Origin: Nautilus pompilius
Taxonomy: Eukaryota > Mollusca > Cephalopoda > Nautilida > Nautilidae
NCBI GenBank assembly: GCA_018389105.1
Contig: JACATO010001119.1
Coordinates: 62,001 to 126,000 of the forward strand
Length of the DNA: 64,000 bases
Reading direction: 5' to 3'
Part shown: positions 61,901 to 64,000 of the stretch, in pieces
How positions within the stretch are numbered: position 1 is the first letter of the stretch
Layout: each line of letters starts with the position of its first letter
Translations under genes and position numbers: made by a program
The notes under the pieces: model-generated
What the model saw: only the letters and a program-made list of their open reading frames with translations
The model's database searches: none
What the model was told of the DNA's origin: nothing

Positions 61901-64000
61901 TGGTTGGGTTACTTTATTTAAATGATCTCTTTAAGATAGTTTTATTTCTCTATAGGCAAAGGGTCAGCAGCCCCAGAGAGTGTTGTGTTCGTATTGTGGA
62001 TACTACTATCAGATGGTAGGGTAGGGTGCTGACCAATTGCTTGGCCAGGTCTCAGGAGTCCAACAATAATGGCATATCCCCCCAGGAGAGGAACTCCTTA
62101 AAGGTACATTTTATTGCTGGCTGAAGGTCAAACAATCTGGAGCCCCACTGTCTCCCCTGGGGTGAAGTCATATAGATTCAGATAAAAGAGAGGGGGGGAA
62201 TGAATGTTCTTTCTAATTCAAGAAGGAAGGCAGGAAATAAAACATGGCTGAAAATTGCTATCTCAGTGGGACCAATAGCTTTCATTTAATTTTGATTACA
62301 GACTGATGGGAATTGTAAATCTCTAGTTAAATGTGGGAGATGCTGACACTTTCTTCCATTATGGCTACTTGCTGCTAATAGTGTAATCAATGCCAAGCCA
62401 TTTTCTTCATAGGTAAGTGTTGATATTGCAAAACATGGACATTTTCCTGAGTTCTGGAGGCAAATTATTTTGCTCACAAAGCCTGTAATCTGTTGGAATT
62501 AATTCAAAAAGTATTTCAGCAATAAGCTGTTAATTTGAAACACCAGAAATTGTTTGAAAATAGCTATATTTACATTTTTGATGGATGCCCATTTGGGTCT
62601 CATGTGGATTTTACTACAACAGGTAAGTTTTATCTGGGCAGAGCAGAAGGACAATACGATCTAAGCCAGATAGAATATGCGGTGGAGCTCATTCAGCTGA
62701 CAGTTTCCACAAAAAAAAAATAAAGAAAGAAAAACATGATAAGCCTTTTAGCTGGCTTTCTGTTCAGATGCATCTTTATCCTTACTGTTCAGAAAGGGTT
62801 AATAGTGGGCTCATGATGTTGCTTTGATAGAAAGTTATCAGAATTATGTCCTCCCCCCCAAACACATTAGCAACAGTTTAGTGATGCTCATGTGTCAATT
62901 CTAGATACTGCATTCATTGGATCAGAGTTGAAATGAAGTGACCAAAATTCAAAGTCAAAGAGCACTGCTGCAACGGTAAATTAATACTTCCTGTTAACTA
63001 TAGCGCCATGAGGGTGAGAAGTAAAGAAATAATGTATGATTGTGTTAGGGTATTATGCCCAGTAGCTGTATGATCAGAAGAATCCAGTTGAGATCCAACA
63101 TGTGTTTTTTTTTATATTAAATTGTGATAAATGTATGTTTTACTCAACCGTCTGTTCAGGCAAAGACAAAGCAAGAACAGAGAGCAAAGTATGCTATTTG
63201 AAAAGACTAATGTTGTATGACTAATAACAATGGGTTAAAACAAACTTGTAGTCTGTGAGAGCAGGTGTTGTTTTGAGGCAGGATAATGTAATCTCTAAAA
63301 TACTGCTATATTCTTGGCTTTTTAGTTTTCTTCTACGTCCAAACATGAAGGGTTTCCATGGCACATTTGCATTCATTGAGGAAGACATCGGGAAATCACC
63401 ACATTTAAATTTTTTGGTATGGCTCTGAGCCATGGGCCTGACCAAAGAGTGACTTCTGTTTATGACGATATATGATATCAAAAAGGCAAAGATCATCCAC
63501 AAACTTTTAGAAGAGACATATTTACTTTCTCGGTTTATCTGGGTGATTTGAATAAGTAAATACATTATTTAGCCTTTACCTCAGTAATTTTGGGTTTTAC
63601 TGTGGCTTCACTGTAAAAGAACTATTGTGGACTGATCACTTTTCAGGGCAACATCTGTAGCTTTAATATTCCTACCTCTTATTTAAATTTACACGTGTGT
63701 GTGTGTGTGTGTGTGTGTTCCAAGTATTTACCACTCTGACTAGCAACTGTTTACAAACATTTAGCTTTTTCCCGACCTCACTATGATCAGAAGGGAGATG
63801 CAAGAATTAGCTCCCTTTTCTTTATTGTTGGAATCTCATATTTCTCTGTTGAATCTCTGTGGGTGGCAACACTTATTCAGAATATGTAGAAAAGCAAGCT
63901 GGTGTATCAGTTTTCATCACTTGAACTTCTTAACTAAGACAGTTTTCTGAACAGTAATGGGATTAGTGTCTCGTGTGACATTTGCATTTAGAAATATCGA
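55981..64000. other. AT-rich DNA, no gene seen
   Basis: No supported gene in the final 8 kb. Simple tracts include (CA)n with CG interruptions at about 56841-56880, poly-T near 58087 and 60293, (ATT)n at about 59020-59034, and (GT)n at 63692-63718. The longest open frame (114 codons, minus, 63221-63565) has no recognised domain. A possible splice donor CAG/GTAAGT occurs near 62620, but without a convincing exon. Confidence 0.5.
63692..63718. repeat. (GT)n microsatellite
   Basis: About thirteen GT units in an uninterrupted run. Confidence 0.93.

Noticed and set aside
62535..62723. Possible exon ending at CAG/GTAAGT near 62620
   Set aside because: The upstream acceptor lacks a pyrimidine tract, the exon would be about 80 bases, and the protein is unrecognised. 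A single donor match is expected by chance.
63221..63565. 114-codon minus-strand open frame
   Set aside because: No recognisable domain, no splice or start context, and composition like the surrounding non-coding DNA.

Overview
The window looks like non-coding DNA of an animal nuclear genome: AT-rich, with very low coding density, many microsatellites and many decayed DNA transposons and tRNA-derived SINE-like sequences. Long GA/CT arrays with interspersed GATG/CCATC units, (ATT)n tracts and SINE tails of the 'GAGCAAGGTACTTTAC' and 'GGTTTYCTCYCACAT' types fit a lophotrochozoan, perhaps a cephalopod mollusc. That is an impression from composition, not a proof. There is no operon-like layout, no rRNA and no CRISPR array. 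Most long open frames are by-products of simple repeats.

Layout. 1-3.1 kb: AT-rich, no gene seen. 3.1-3.5 kb: a minus-strand tRNA-like SINE next to a GC-rich segment ending in (CAA)n. 3.5-10.9 kb: intron-like or intergenic DNA. 10.9-11.4 kb: a seven-copy, 74-bp minisatellite. 12.8-13.2 kb: the only host-like coding segment, a 149-codon candidate last exon with a splice acceptor in front and AATAAA at its stop codon. 14.65-17.82 kb: a nearly complete hAT element with terminal inverted repeats, an 8-bp target duplication and a broken BED-finger transposase on the minus strand. 17.8-27.4 kb: intron-like or intergenic DNA. 27.45-27.89 kb: a short TA-flanked element with CAGGGTGTCCC ends. 31.0-31.2 kb: a GA array. 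31.8-32.1 kb: a mariner N-terminal relic. 34.3-35.8 kb: a Tc1-type MITE followed by a decayed mariner-like transposase. 38.25-39.50 kb: a nearly full-length Tc1-like element with DD38E spacing. 40.68-41.23 kb: a mariner deletion derivative joining the two ends of a transposase. 44.35-45.05 kb: a purine array. 47.78-48.13 kb: a GA array carrying repeated TGACGTCA palindromes. 51.72-52.45 kb: a pyrimidine array. 53.4-53.7 kb: a plus-strand SINE. 55.8-56.0 kb: another GA array. The rest to 64 kb is AT-rich DNA without a supported gene.

No genes can be seen to work together. The coherent story is repeated colonisation by DNA transposons of at least two superfamilies (hAT and IS630/Tc1/mariner), all now inactive, plus expansion of simple repeats. 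If the exon at 12.8 kb is real, some flanking sequence is probably intron or intergenic DNA of a host gene, but upstream exons could not be identified by eye. No clearly new biological system was found. The most notable items are the CRE-palindrome array, the DD38E element, the joined-ends mariner derivative and the unrecognised exon.
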